Both the position numbers and the translations under genes were made by a program. From NCBI GenBank assembly GCA_022340585.1, contig JAJDNS010000149.1, positions 1 through 38,678 of the forward strand: DNA of 38,678 nucleotides, read 5' to 3'. Under the pieces are notes generated by a model. The model was not told the DNA's origin and searched no databases. It worked only from the letters and a program-made list of their open reading frames with translations. Source of the DNA: Acidobacteriota bacterium. Lineage in GTDB: Bacteria; Acidobacteriota; Vicinamibacteria; Fen-336. Shown here piece by piece: positions 25,650 through 32,808 of the stretch. Position 1 is the first letter of the stretch. The number at the start of each line of letters is the position of its first letter.

Positions 25650-26372
25650 ATGGACGCCTTCGACATCCTCGCCACCGGGGCCCATCCCGACGACGTGGAG
25701 CTGGTCATGGGCGGCACCGTGGCCCGGGAGACGGCACGGGGGGGGCGCGTCGCCCTCCTGGACCTCACCCGCGGGGAGCGCGGCAGCCGCGGCACCCCCG
25801 AGACTCGGATGGAGGAAGCTCAGGCCGCGGCCCGGGTCCTGGGCGCCGCCCACCGGGAGACCCTCGCGCTGCCCGACGCCGGACTCCAGCCCGTCCCCGA
25901 GCAGCGGGACACCGTTCTCGCCGTGGTCCGTCGCCTGAGACCCCGGGTGGTCCTCACCCAGCACTGGGACCAGCGCCACCCCGACCACGCCGCCGCCAGC
26001 CGCATCGTCTACGAGGCGTGCTTCTTCGCCGGCCTCCGCAACTACCGCCCTGACCTGGGCGAGGCCTGGCGGCCGCGCAAGCTCGCGTACGCGGTGACCA
26101 TGACCGAGGTGACGGACATCCGACCCTCCTTCGTCGTGGACATCAGCGCCGTGTGGGACACCAAGCTCCAGGCCATCGCCGCCTACCAGAGCCAGTGGAC
26201 CCCGCCCCCGGGCGAGACGCAGAAGCTCCCCCTGGACCTCTTCCGGGAGAGAGTGGAGCTGGCCGGCCGCCGCCACGGCCAGCGCATCGGCGTGCCCTAC
26301 GGGGAGGCCTGGGTCACCCGGGAGCCGCTCGTCGTGGACGACCTGCTGGCGCTGGAGGGCGAGTCCCTGTAG
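25650..26372 (+). CDS. bshB1: bacillithiol biosynthesis deacetylase BshB1
   Basis: This 240-residue zinc-dependent LmbE/PIG-L family deacetylase removes the acetyl group from GlcNAc-malate. The metal motif AHPDDVE lies at residues 11-17 and the third ligand is in WDQRHPDHAAA. TRGERGSRGTPETRMEEA and the QSQ near residue 180 are also BshB1 features. ATG 25650 follows the bshA stop immediately. All three steps of the pathway are thus in one transcript. Confidence 0.93.
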   Translation: MDAFDILATGAHPDDVELVMGGTVARETARGGRVALLDLTRGERGSRGTPETRMEEAQAAARVLGAAHRETLALPDAGLQPVPEQRDTVLAVVRRLRPRVVLTQHWDQRHPDHAAASRIVYEACFFAGLRNYRPDLGEAWRPRKLAYAVTMTEVTDIRPSFVVDISAVWDTKLQAIAAYQSQWTPPPGETQKLPLDLFRERVELAGRRHGQRIGVPYGEAWVTREPLVVDDLLALEGESL

Positions 26373-26373
26373 C

Positions 26374-26395
26374 GGGGCCTTCGGCTCCTCATTCC
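26374..26395 (+). terminator. possible terminator after bshB1
   Basis: GGGGCC and GGCTCC (one G-T pair) can form a 6-bp stem with a TTC loop right after the stop codon. It is followed by TCATTCC, only a poor T-run. A larger imperfect stem with GCCCCG at 26397-26402 is also possible. Confidence 0.3.
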
Positions 26396-26400
26396 TGCCC

Positions 26401-26480
26401 CGGACACCCAGCGTTCACCGTCACCTGGTGTCGGCCTGGGTCACCGGGTGTCGTTCTGGGTGACTCTGTTGACGCTCTGC
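26401..26480 (+). repeat. 20-bp tandem repeats, set A
   Basis: Two good copies are adjacent: TCACCTGGTGTCGGCCTGGG (26421-26440) and TCACCGGGTGTCGTTCTGGG (26441-26460), 17 of 20 bases identical. The flanking 20-base blocks on each side show only weak similarity. The period equals that of set B, but the sequence differs. It could be the end of a transposable element. Confidence 0.5.
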
Positions 26481-26738
26481 GTCATGAGCCGCGGGTCGTC
26501 GATTCTGGTGGGGCCCAAACAGGTCATCAGCCAGCGCCTTCAACTCGCGAGCATCTCGACGCCCCAAGAAGGTCCCAAGGCCAACAATCAGAAGACCCCA
26601 GCTCAGCAGTCCCAGAACGTCGAGGTCTAGCGAACCCTCTATTCGCTCAAGAAGTTCCTCTCGGGTCATCGCAATCTCATAGCGCCGTCGCACCGTTCCG
26701 AGCATCACCTGCGGATCTCTCTCTACCAAGATAACCAC
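26421..26738 (-). CDS. small orphan ORF with one predicted membrane helix
   Basis: The longest form (GTG 26738) has 105 residues. I do not recognise a family. Visible are a charged N-terminal part (VRRRYEIAMTREELLERIEG), one hydrophobic segment (LDVLGLLSWGLLIVGLGTFLG), and a short charged tail. The last dozen codons run into 20-bp repeats at 26421-26480, so the C-terminus is probably not original. The frame is also open without a start codon for at least 35 more codons upstream. An ATG near 26670 (MTREELL) may be the true start. It sits in the less GC-rich accessory stretch between bsh and feo and may be a remnant. Confidence 0.35.
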   Translation of the reverse strand: MVILVERDPQVMLGTVRRRYEIAMTREELLERIEGSLDLDVLGLLSWGLLIVGLGTFLGRRDARELKALADDLFGPHQNRRPAAHDAERQQSHPERHPVTQADTR

Positions 26739-26978
26739 GCCCGAGTGGCTGTCTGGTAGATGCCAGCTTGCGCCTTGCCCCAGCGTCGCGCCTGCAGTGC
26801 CAGAACTGATCTCTTCCGGTTCAAGCTGCGCCTGCGCTGCTCGGGCCCAAGCCCGGCGTCGGCCGTTCCCTCAGGTTGTCGCCCATTCCCCCAGTTTGCT
26901 GTTCATTCCCTGGAGTTGCCGTCTGTTCCCCTCCGCGGCTGGAGCTCCCCGGTCCCAGCGTCCAGTGTGCGGTCAGCA
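26738..26978. other. intergenic scar between orphan ORF and toxin remnant
   Basis: I see no credible gene in this stretch. It holds repeat set B (26858-26937) and, before it, an open minus-strand frame without a start codon that joins the orphan ORF. Base composition is less GC-rich than the flanking operons, which fits decayed mobile DNA. Confidence 0.4.
26858..26937 (+). repeat. 20-bp tandem repeats, set B (IS21-family-end-like)
   Basis: Four degenerate copies of exactly 20 bases lie head to tail: GTCGGCCGTTCCCTCAGGTT (26858), GTCGCCCATTCCCCCAGTTT (26878), GCTGTTCATTCCCTGGAGTT (26898) and GCCGTCTGTTCCCCTCCGCG (26918). All keep TTCCC at positions 9-13 and three of four end in TT. From memory of the family, IS21-type elements carry multiple 20-bp terminal repeats with a TTCCCC core that bind the transposase. 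No istA/istB gene is present here, so this would be a solo end or relic. Confidence 0.5.
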
Positions 26979-27314
26979 TCATTCGCCGATCAACGCCAGG
27001 GCTCGATCGAGGACCGCGTCGGAGAGATACATACCCTGCTCTCGCATGCGTTCGAGCAACGGCCGGGCGGCGGAGATCTTCCCATGCCTCTTCGCCAGGA
27101 GGGCCAGGCCAAGGGTGCCGCGTACGGGAACGTGGTGTGCGAGGGTACAGCGTCGGCCTGCTCGGTCGTCCAGGATCGCGGCGGCCTGCCGTCTCAGGGC
27201 GTAGCTCAGCACAGCGGTCTCTCCGGCGCCCAGATCCCACGCCTGGATCGAAGCGGGCACCGTGAGGTCCGGAACGACCCTGAGCCAGGAAATCCGCCGC
27301 GGGTCCGGCGGTCC
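26979..27314 (-). pseudogene. 5'-truncated DUF3368 (PIN-domain, VapC-like) toxin remnant
   Basis: The C-terminal two thirds of a DUF3368 protein is readable: WLRVVPDLTVPAS, AWDLGAGETAVLSYAL, AAAILDDRAGRR, VRGTLGLALLAKRHGKI, and YLSDAVLDRALALIGE. This family normally has 150-165 residues and starts with an SNTSP-type Asp motif. Here only 111 codons remain and no N-terminal motif or good start exists (first start is GTG 27260). The frame begins directly after, and in frame with, the TAG stop of the FeoA-like gene. No UPF0175 antitoxin is seen. It is most likely a dead fragment. Confidence 0.7.
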
Positions 27315-27773
27315 CTACCGCGGGCCGTCGGGACGGAGGCGGATGGCCTCGGCGACGCGGCGCTCCACGGCAATCGTGGTCTCGCCGATCTCGATGACGT
27401 AGGTCGGGCTGCGCTGCACGAGGTGAACGGTCACCCCCGGGGCGATGCCCTGGGCGGTCAGACGCGAGAGCAGCTCCGGGTCACCTTGCAGGCGCGAGAC
27501 CACGGCCCGCGCGCCGGCCGGGAGCTGGGCCAGGCTCTCGGCGATCAGGGGCTCGCGACGGCCCAGGAGCTTCCGGGCGAGCCGTACGGCGACGCTGCGC
27601 TCCTCGTCGGGGATCGTGTACCCGCACCGCGGGCAGTGGCGGGTCGCACACGTTCCGAAGGAGAGAGGGCAACCGTGCTCCTTGCAGGTGTCACCGCCCG
27701 GCGCGTAGTCGAGGCCGCACAGGGGACAGTTGACGAGGGGACCCGTGGGGCCGGTCATGGGCAACGTGGTCAA
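27315..27773 (-). CDS. feoA: FeoA-domain protein with N-terminal cysteine cluster
   Basis: This 152-residue protein accompanies FeoB in ferrous iron uptake. The C-terminal SH3-like FeoA domain spans about 78-147 (LAQLPAGARAVVSRLQGD, AQGIAPGVTVHLVQRSPTYVIEIGETTIAVER). The first 55 residues hold seven Cys (16, 19, 30, 35, 42, 47, 50), two of them in CPLCG and CPRCG. This looks like a zinc- or iron-binding module, absent from classical FeoA (about 75-85 residues). TTG 27773 overlaps the feoB stop (TTGA); ATG 27758 is an alternative. Its TAG stop borders the toxin remnant. Confidence 0.85.
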   Translation of the reverse strand: MTTLPMTGPTGPLVNCPLCGLDYAPGGDTCKEHGCPLSFGTCATRHCPRCGYTIPDEERSVAVRLARKLLGRREPLIAESLAQLPAGARAVVSRLQGDPELLSRLTAQGIAPGVTVHLVQRSPTYVIEIGETTIAVERRVAEAIRLRPDGPR

Positions 27774-29653
27774 CTCGCCCCCCCGAAGCCGAGGCCCAGC
27801 ATCACCACGCGCACCAGGCCTCCCACTGCGAAGGCGATGGGGAAGATGAATGCGGCCATGGCCGCGGCCGTCCTCCAGCCCCGCTCCTTGGCGATGATGA
27901 AGACGTTGGCGATGCAGGGGATGAAGAGGGTGATGGTGACCATGGCCACCACCAGCTGCACCACGTCGAGAGCCCCGGCGCGGGACATGTCGAACAGCCG
28001 CGTGGCCGCGAAGTCACGTCTCAGGAAGCCGATCAGAAACGCCGACGAGGCCTCGGCGGGCAGCCCGAGGATGCCGGTCACGAGCGGCTTCCCGGCCCGG
28101 ACGACGGTGTCGAGGAGACGCAGCCGGTCGAGGGCGAACAGGACGAAGGTGCCGAGGAGGAAGAGGGGCAGGGCCTCCTTGAGATACCACTCGACCCGGG
28201 CCACGGTCTTCGAGAGAACGTTCCCGAGCTCGGGCAGGCGCATGGGCGGCAGCTCGACGACGAAGTCGCCGCGCTCCCCGGGCAGGACGCGAGCCGCGAG
28301 CCAGCCCACCGTCACCATCACCCCGGCGACCGCCGCGAACCAGATGGCCGCCGCCTGAATCGGGACCACGGCCAGCATGGCGAGGATGACGCCCAGCTGC
28401 GCCGAGCAGGGAATGCCGAGAGCGAGCAGGAGCGTGGCCAGCAACCGCTCCTTGGGCGTGGGCAGGATGCGGGTGGTGAGGGTGGCCATGGTGTCGCAGC
28501 CCAGTCCCAGGACCATGGGCAGCACCGCCTTGCCGTTGAGGCCCATCACCCGGAAGACCCGGTCGCTCATGACCGCGAGGCGTGGGAGGTAGCCGGAGTC
28601 CTCGAGGATGGCAAAGACGGTGAAGAACGTGGCCACGATGGGAAGGACGATGGCGAGGCCGTACGACAGGCCCATCGTGATCAGCCCATACTCCCCGACG
28701 AAGAGGTCCCGGACCGGCGCCCACGGGACGAGGCCGAACAGCGCCGTGGCCCACGGGCTGAGGTATCCGCCGAACACCTTCGTCTCGAACAGGTCGACCA
28801 GGGTCCCGGCCCCGAAGACTCCCACGAACTCGTAGAGCCCGATGAGCACCGCGGCGAGAATGGGCCAGCCCCAGATGGGGTGGACGGCCAGACGCCCCAG
28901 CCGACGGGACATCGCCTTCGTCGCTGGCTCCGCCTCGGTCGCGAAGCGGCGGGCGAGGGTCTCGGCATGGGCCAGGAGCGCCTCGTGGTAGCGCGCCTGG
29001 AAGCCGGGCTCGGCCGAACCCGCCGACTCGCCGTCGGTCAGCAGCTCGAGGGCGGGACCGGCGATGTCCTCGGAAAGGGGCAGGTGGTTCCGCGGCAGGC
29101 GCGCAGCGGCGAGCGCGGCCTGGACCTCGGCGACTCCCAGACCCTTGGTGGCCACCGTCGTGCACACCGGGATGCCAAGGGCCTCCTCGAGGCCTTCCTG
29201 GTCGATCCGGATGCCCCGAGCCTCCGCTTCGTCGCTCATGTTGAGGACGAGGACGCTGGGCACCTCGAGCTGACCGAGCTGGAGCGTGAGAAGGAGGGCG
29301 CGGCGCAGGTTCTTGGCATCGGCGACCTGGACCACCACCGCCCCCGGGTCTCCCCGGGTTGCCCGCACCAGGTCCCAGGTGACCCGCTCGTCCTCGCTCA
29401 GGGGGAGGATCGAGTTGAGACCCGGGGAATCGATGACCTCGGTGTCGGTGCCGGCGAGCCGCCCCCGGGCCACCTCCACGGTGGTGCCGGGGTAGTTCGA
29501 GACGGTGGCCCGGAGCCCGGTCAGGGCGTTGAAGAGGACGCTCTTGCCGACGTTGGGGTTGCCGAGGAGGATGACACGGCCCCGGAGCCCTCCCTCGGCG
29601 CGGACATCCCCGTCGGCGGGGTCCGGTGTCGGCGTGGGGGAGGCTCCATACAT
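27770..29653 (-). CDS. feoB: ferrous iron transport protein B
   Basis: This 627-residue inner-membrane Fe(II) transporter has an N-terminal G domain. G1 is GNPNVGKS (31-38), G2 YPGTT (54-58), G3 DSPG (75-78) and G4 NMSD (138-141). The membrane part holds two gate-type repeats, including VLPMVLGLGCDTMATLTTR with a conserved Cys, and LALGIPCSAQLGVILA. ATG 29653 starts MYGASPTPTP, close to the G domain. A longer frame to 29785 runs through the palindromic control region and does not look coding. feoA follows with overlap. It is slightly shorter than the usual 700-770 residues. Confidence 0.95.
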   Translation of the reverse strand: MYGASPTPTPDPADGDVRAEGGLRGRVILLGNPNVGKSVLFNALTGLRATVSNYPGTTVEVARGRLAGTDTEVIDSPGLNSILPLSEDERVTWDLVRATRGDPGAVVVQVADAKNLRRALLLTLQLGQLEVPSVLVLNMSDEAEARGIRIDQEGLEEALGIPVCTTVATKGLGVAEVQAALAAARLPRNHLPLSEDIAGPALELLTDGESAGSAEPGFQARYHEALLAHAETLARRFATEAEPATKAMSRRLGRLAVHPIWGWPILAAVLIGLYEFVGVFGAGTLVDLFETKVFGGYLSPWATALFGLVPWAPVRDLFVGEYGLITMGLSYGLAIVLPIVATFFTVFAILEDSGYLPRLAVMSDRVFRVMGLNGKAVLPMVLGLGCDTMATLTTRILPTPKERLLATLLLALGIPCSAQLGVILAMLAVVPIQAAAIWFAAVAGVMVTVGWLAARVLPGERGDFVVELPPMRLPELGNVLSKTVARVEWYLKEALPLFLLGTFVLFALDRLRLLDTVVRAGKPLVTGILGLPAEASSAFLIGFLRRDFAATRLFDMSRAGALDVVQLVVAMVTITLFIPCIANVFIIAKERGWRTAAAMAAFIFPIAFAVGGLVRVVMLGLGFGGAS

Positions 29654-29655
29654 TA

Positions 29656-29670
29656 TGAAACTCGATTTCA
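29656..29670 (-). promoter_or_regulatory. Fur-like operator overlapping the feoB start region
   Basis: TGAAACTCGATTTCA has inverted arms TGAAA/TTTCA separated by five bases. It lies three bases before the feoB ATG, in an AT-rich island inside otherwise GC-rich DNA. It matches the 15-base Fur consensus (TGATAATnATTATCA) at nine of fourteen defined positions. Iron-dependent repression of feoB-feoA is the likely meaning. Confidence 0.4.
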
Positions 29671-29827
29671 ATTTCCATTCCAAGTGTAGAGAAAGATGGG
29701 GCGCCGGCGCAAGCGCCGTTCGCTCTGATAGATGGGGCAAATGCTCTAGATCGCAACGCTCAGGACGAGCGCAGGAGATGCGCACAGGCGCGAGGGCACG
29801 AAGCTCTTGCGGGGTTTTCCCGGGGCT

Positions 29828-30487
29828 TCAGCGCCGGGTCGGCGGCAGGCCCACCAGCGCGAACGGGATGACCGTCTCCCCTCGCCGGTCCTCGCGGGCC
29901 TCGAGGGCGTCGAGGAGCCCGCTCTCACGACCCTCGGGGTCGGGCAGGGCACGGCAGCGCTCCACGTCTGCCGCCGACGCCGGCCCGAAGCAGTAGGGAC
30001 AGGGCGAGAGGTCGACCCCCCCGAGGCGAACCGGCGGGCCCATCGCCCGACAGGCGACCGGCCGCCACTCGTAGACGTCGCATCGACCGGTCGCGCCGTC
30101 CAGCGCCGGGCACCGTTTGGCGCCGTGGCGGGCGCAGAACCCCGCCTCCGCCTCCTCGTCCCCCCCGAAGAGGCCGGTGCCCGGGTTGCCGGGGAAGTCT
30201 CGCGCCAGGCGCCGCACGGCCCGGGAGGCCCGCCGTCGGACCGCGGCGGCGCGGGCCGGGTCGCGGGCTGCGAGCTCGGTCATCCCCCGTTGAAGCCGCC
30301 GGGCGTCGAGGAGGTTGATCGGGAAGAGGCCTCGGCAGCAGTCGCCGCGACCCGGGCCGCAGCCGAACAGCGGTCCGGCCCGGCGGATCGCCTCCGCCAT
30401 CGCCCGGTCGACCAGTTGCATGAGCTCGTCGTCCGCGGCGTCGAGGGCCCGCCCCGCGGGGGACGACAGCGACCTCTTGCGCGACAT
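29828..30487 (-). CDS. YkgJ-type cysteine-cluster protein
   Basis: This 219-residue protein has the UPF0153/YkgJ pattern of metal-binding cysteines: C43, C50, C51, then C118, C126, C136, C146, C163 and C166. The segment CDVYEWRPVACRAMGPPVRL (136-155) is the family's hallmark 'C.vY..RP..CR'. These proteins are thought to bind zinc or an iron-sulfur cluster; the function is unknown. I chose ATG 30487, which has GAGGTG six bases upstream; GTG 30496 is possible. It lies 10 bases behind the symporter gene and before feoB (174-base gap). Confidence 0.83.
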   Translation of the reverse strand: MSRKRSLSSPAGRALDAADDELMQLVDRAMAEAIRRAGPLFGCGPGRGDCCRGLFPINLLDARRLQRGMTELAARDPARAAAVRRRASRAVRRLARDFPGNPGTGLFGGDEEAEAGFCARHGAKRCPALDGATGRCDVYEWRPVACRAMGPPVRLGGVDLSPCPYCFGPASAADVERCRALPDPEGRESGLLDALEAREDRRGETVIPFALVGLPPTRR

Positions 30488-30497
30488 CACGGGCACC

Positions 30498-32225
30498 TCA
30501 GCGCGCGCCGGCGGGACGATCCCCCGGCGCCACGGCGGTGATCAGGAGGCCCACCAGGAACACGCTCACCGCCCCCACCACGTTGTACCAGAGGAAGGCA
30601 ATACCCGTGAACTGAGAGACCAGGAAGACCGCGGTCATCCCCGTGAGCAGGCCGTAGAAGGCCCCGCGGGCCGTCGCCCACGGCGTCAGGACGGCCAGGC
30701 CGAAGACGCCCAGGATCGAGCCGTAGAAGTAGGACCCGAACTTGTTCACCACCTCGATGGCCGACCCCAGGCGCCCGGTCTCGAGGGCCACGAAGCACGC
30801 GAAGGCTCCCCAGCCGGCGGTGAAGAGGCGAGAGGCGGCGAGATAGTGGGCGTCGCTCGCTTCCGTCCTCACGAAGCGCCGATAGAAGTCGACGAGGCTC
30901 GCGGTGGCGAGGGAGTTGAACTCCCCGGAGAGCGAGGACATGGCCGCGGCGAAGATGACGGCGATGACGAGTCCGGCGAGGCCGCCGGCGAGCTGGGAGA
31001 CGATGTAGGTGGGGAAGATGTAGTTCGTGTCGTTGTAGGGCTCACCGGTCACCGTCTCGGCCAGACGGCGAGCCTCCGTCTCCACCGCCTCGACCCGCTT
31101 GCCGGCTTCCAGGTACCCGTCCCGGGCCCGGGCCACATTGCCGCCCCGGTGACGCGCCGAGGCAAACGCCTCCGCCGCCTGCCTGCGCTCGTGGTGCGCG
31201 GCGTCGAACTCGCCGCGGATCCGGGCGAGCTCCGCCGCCGGCGCCGCCCGTTCGACCCGGGCGAGCTCGGCGCGATTCCACAGCAGCGGAGGAGCGTGGA
31301 AGTGGAAGAAGACGAAGACCAGGACCCCGGTGAGCAGGATCAGGAACTGCATCGGGACCTTGAGGAAGGCGTTGAGCAGAAGCGACAGACGGCTCTCGGT
31401 CAGGCTGCGACCGGAGAGATAGCGCTGCACCTGGCTCTGGTCGCAGCCGAAGTAGCCCATGGCCAGGAACATACCGGCGATGAGGCCGCTCCACACGGTG
31501 TACGGGCGCGTGAGGTCGAGGGAGAGGTCCACGGTCTCCAGGCGTCCGGTCGTCTGGGCCAGGGCCAGGGCGTCGCGGAGGACGAATCCCTCGGGCAAGC
31601 GGCTGATGGCCACGCCCACGCACAGGAGTATCCCGAACCAGATGAGGGCCATCTGGACGACGTCGGTCCAGATCACCGAGCGGTTGCCACCGTAGGCGAC
31701 GTAGGCGATGGTGGTGCCGCCCATGAGCAGGATCGTGGTCGTCTCGCTCCAGCCCAGGACGACGGAAAGCACGAGGGACGGCGCGTAGAGGGCCACCCCC
31801 ACGCCGAGCCCCCGGGAGAGCAGGAAGAGCACGCTCGTCAGCGTCCGCGTCCGTGAATCGAAGCGGCGCTCGAGGTACTGGTACGCGGTGAAGACGCCCG
31901 AGCGATAGAAGAAGGGCACGAGGGTGAGGCTCAGGACCACCATGGCGAAGGGCAGCCCGAAGTAGAAGGCCAGGAAGCTCATGCCTTTCGTGTAGGCCTG
32001 GCCCGTGGTCCCGACGAAGGTGATGGCGCTGACCTGGGTGGCCATCACCGAGAGGCCGGCCGCCCACCAGCGCATCTCGCGCCCGGCGAGGAAGAAGTCG
32101 TCGACCCGGCGATTGCCCCGCCCCATCCACAGACCGAAGGCCACGATGGCCAGCAGGTAGCCGACCAGGACGATCCAGTCGGCCCGGGCCAGGGTCGCGA
32201 GCTCGCCGCCGTTCAATACGGCCAC
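30498..32225 (-). CDS. sodium:solute symporter (SSS family)
   Basis: This 575-residue inner-membrane transporter has about 13 helices. The family features are the N-terminal DDFFLAGREMRWWAAGLSVMATQVSAITFVG, the conserved WTDVVQMALIWFG, and FGCDQSQVQRYLSGRS. AMSSLSGEFNSLATASLVDFYRR holds the Na2-site Ser/Thr residues. The solute cannot be told. Between helices (about residues 325-405) there is a hydrophilic, Ala/Arg/Glu-rich helical insert (for example ELARVERAAPAAELARIRGE). GTG 32225 overlaps the 3' end of a 46-residue membrane ORF, suggesting a two-part transporter. Confidence 0.88.
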   Translation of the reverse strand: MAVLNGGELATLARADWIVLVGYLLAIVAFGLWMGRGNRRVDDFFLAGREMRWWAAGLSVMATQVSAITFVGTTGQAYTKGMSFLAFYFGLPFAMVVLSLTLVPFFYRSGVFTAYQYLERRFDSRTRTLTSVLFLLSRGLGVGVALYAPSLVLSVVLGWSETTTILLMGGTTIAYVAYGGNRSVIWTDVVQMALIWFGILLCVGVAISRLPEGFVLRDALALAQTTGRLETVDLSLDLTRPYTVWSGLIAGMFLAMGYFGCDQSQVQRYLSGRSLTESRLSLLLNAFLKVPMQFLILLTGVLVFVFFHFHAPPLLWNRAELARVERAAPAAELARIRGEFDAAHHERRQAAEAFASARHRGGNVARARDGYLEAGKRVEAVETEARRLAETVTGEPYNDTNYIFPTYIVSQLAGGLAGLVIAVIFAAAMSSLSGEFNSLATASLVDFYRRFVRTEASDAHYLAASRLFTAGWGAFACFVALETGRLGSAIEVVNKFGSYFYGSILGVFGLAVLTPWATARGAFYGLLTGMTAVFLVSQFTGIAFLWYNVVGAVSVFLVGLLITAVAPGDRPAGAR

Positions 32226-32353
32226 CGGGAGAACAACGCGACGAGGGCCATGACCACCAGCGCGGAGACCACGACGGCGGTGTAGATGGCCCGCCAGGTC
32301 CCGAAGAGGGGGACCGGTCCGTCCTCACCGTGTCGGTCGGGCAGGCTCTTCAT
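32213..32353 (-). CDS. 46-residue single-span membrane peptide coupled to the symporter
   Basis: This short gene starts at ATG 32353 and stops at 32213, overlapping the symporter start by 13 bases. The peptide has a hydrophilic head with PLFGTWRAIY followed by one helix (TAVVVSALVVMALVALFS) and the tail RWPY. The FGTWR-aromatic segment plus one helix resembles small proteins I know next to SSS transporters in other bacteria, probably accessory subunits; this is from memory, not a search. Codon use fits its neighbours. It is the first gene of the unit. Confidence 0.7.
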   Translation of the reverse strand: MKSLPDRHGEDGPVPLFGTWRAIYTAVVVSALVVMALVALFSRWPY

Positions 32354-32431
32354 CGGGCTGGGTGGTCGCTCGAATCCGGGGTTCGGCCCTGCAACCGTAC
32401 CACACGGCCGGTGGCGGGACGCGGGAAGTGG

Positions 32432-32460
32432 TTGCCTTGGCCCCCCGCACGGGTGAAAAT
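32432..32460 (+). promoter_or_regulatory. promoter placing transcription start at a GTG start codon
   Basis: TTGCCT (32432-32437) and GAAAAT (32455-32460) are 17 bases apart. The expected transcription start coincides with the GTG at 32467, so the message would be leaderless. There is no Shine-Dalgarno sequence. Confidence 0.45.
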
Positions 32461-32466
32461 CGAGCC

Positions 32467-32799
32467 GTGATCACCGGCTTCAACTCGGACGTGAAGTACC
32501 GGGGCCTGGTCTACCACGTTCAGACCGAGGACAAGGGCAAGGTCAACCCGTTGATCGAGACCCTGATCTATCGGGGCGGCGAGATCCTCGCCTCCCGCCG
32601 TCTGCCCTATGCCGAGCTGACCGAGGGGGGACCGGTCACCGAGCAGGCGATCTCCCGGCTGATGGAGGAGCAGCACAACACGATGATCCTGGAGGTCAAG
32701 CGAGGAGGGTTCTCCCCCACGACCGAGGAGGGAGTGATCGAGGATCTCTCCCTGGACGAGATCGTGCTGGCCTTCCTGGCCGCGCGCGCCGCCAAGTAG
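32467..32799 (+). CDS. conserved hypothetical protein, 110 residues
   Basis: It starts ITGFNSDVKYRGLVYHVQTE and contains NPLIETLIYRGGEILASRR, then a helical C-terminus. I recall this type of short soluble protein as a conserved hypothetical in Acidobacteriota and Deltaproteobacteria-like genomes; no function is known to me. The frame is open 35 codons upstream, but that part covers the promoter, so GTG 32467 is preferred. It is followed after 9 bases by the helical protein and then the glycosyltransferase. Confidence 0.7.
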   Translation: MITGFNSDVKYRGLVYHVQTEDKGKVNPLIETLIYRGGEILASRRLPYAELTEGGPVTEQAISRLMEEQHNTMILEVKRGGFSPTTEEGVIEDLSLDEIVLAFLAARAAK

Positions 32800-32808
32800 G
32801 CGCGAGCG

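Noticed and set aside
26401..26937. CRISPR array
   Set aside because: The 20-bp units are directly adjacent with no unique spacers, and there are no cas genes.
29654..29785. 44-codon upstream extension of feoB
   Set aside because: It crosses the AT-rich palindromic control region and lacks family similarity.
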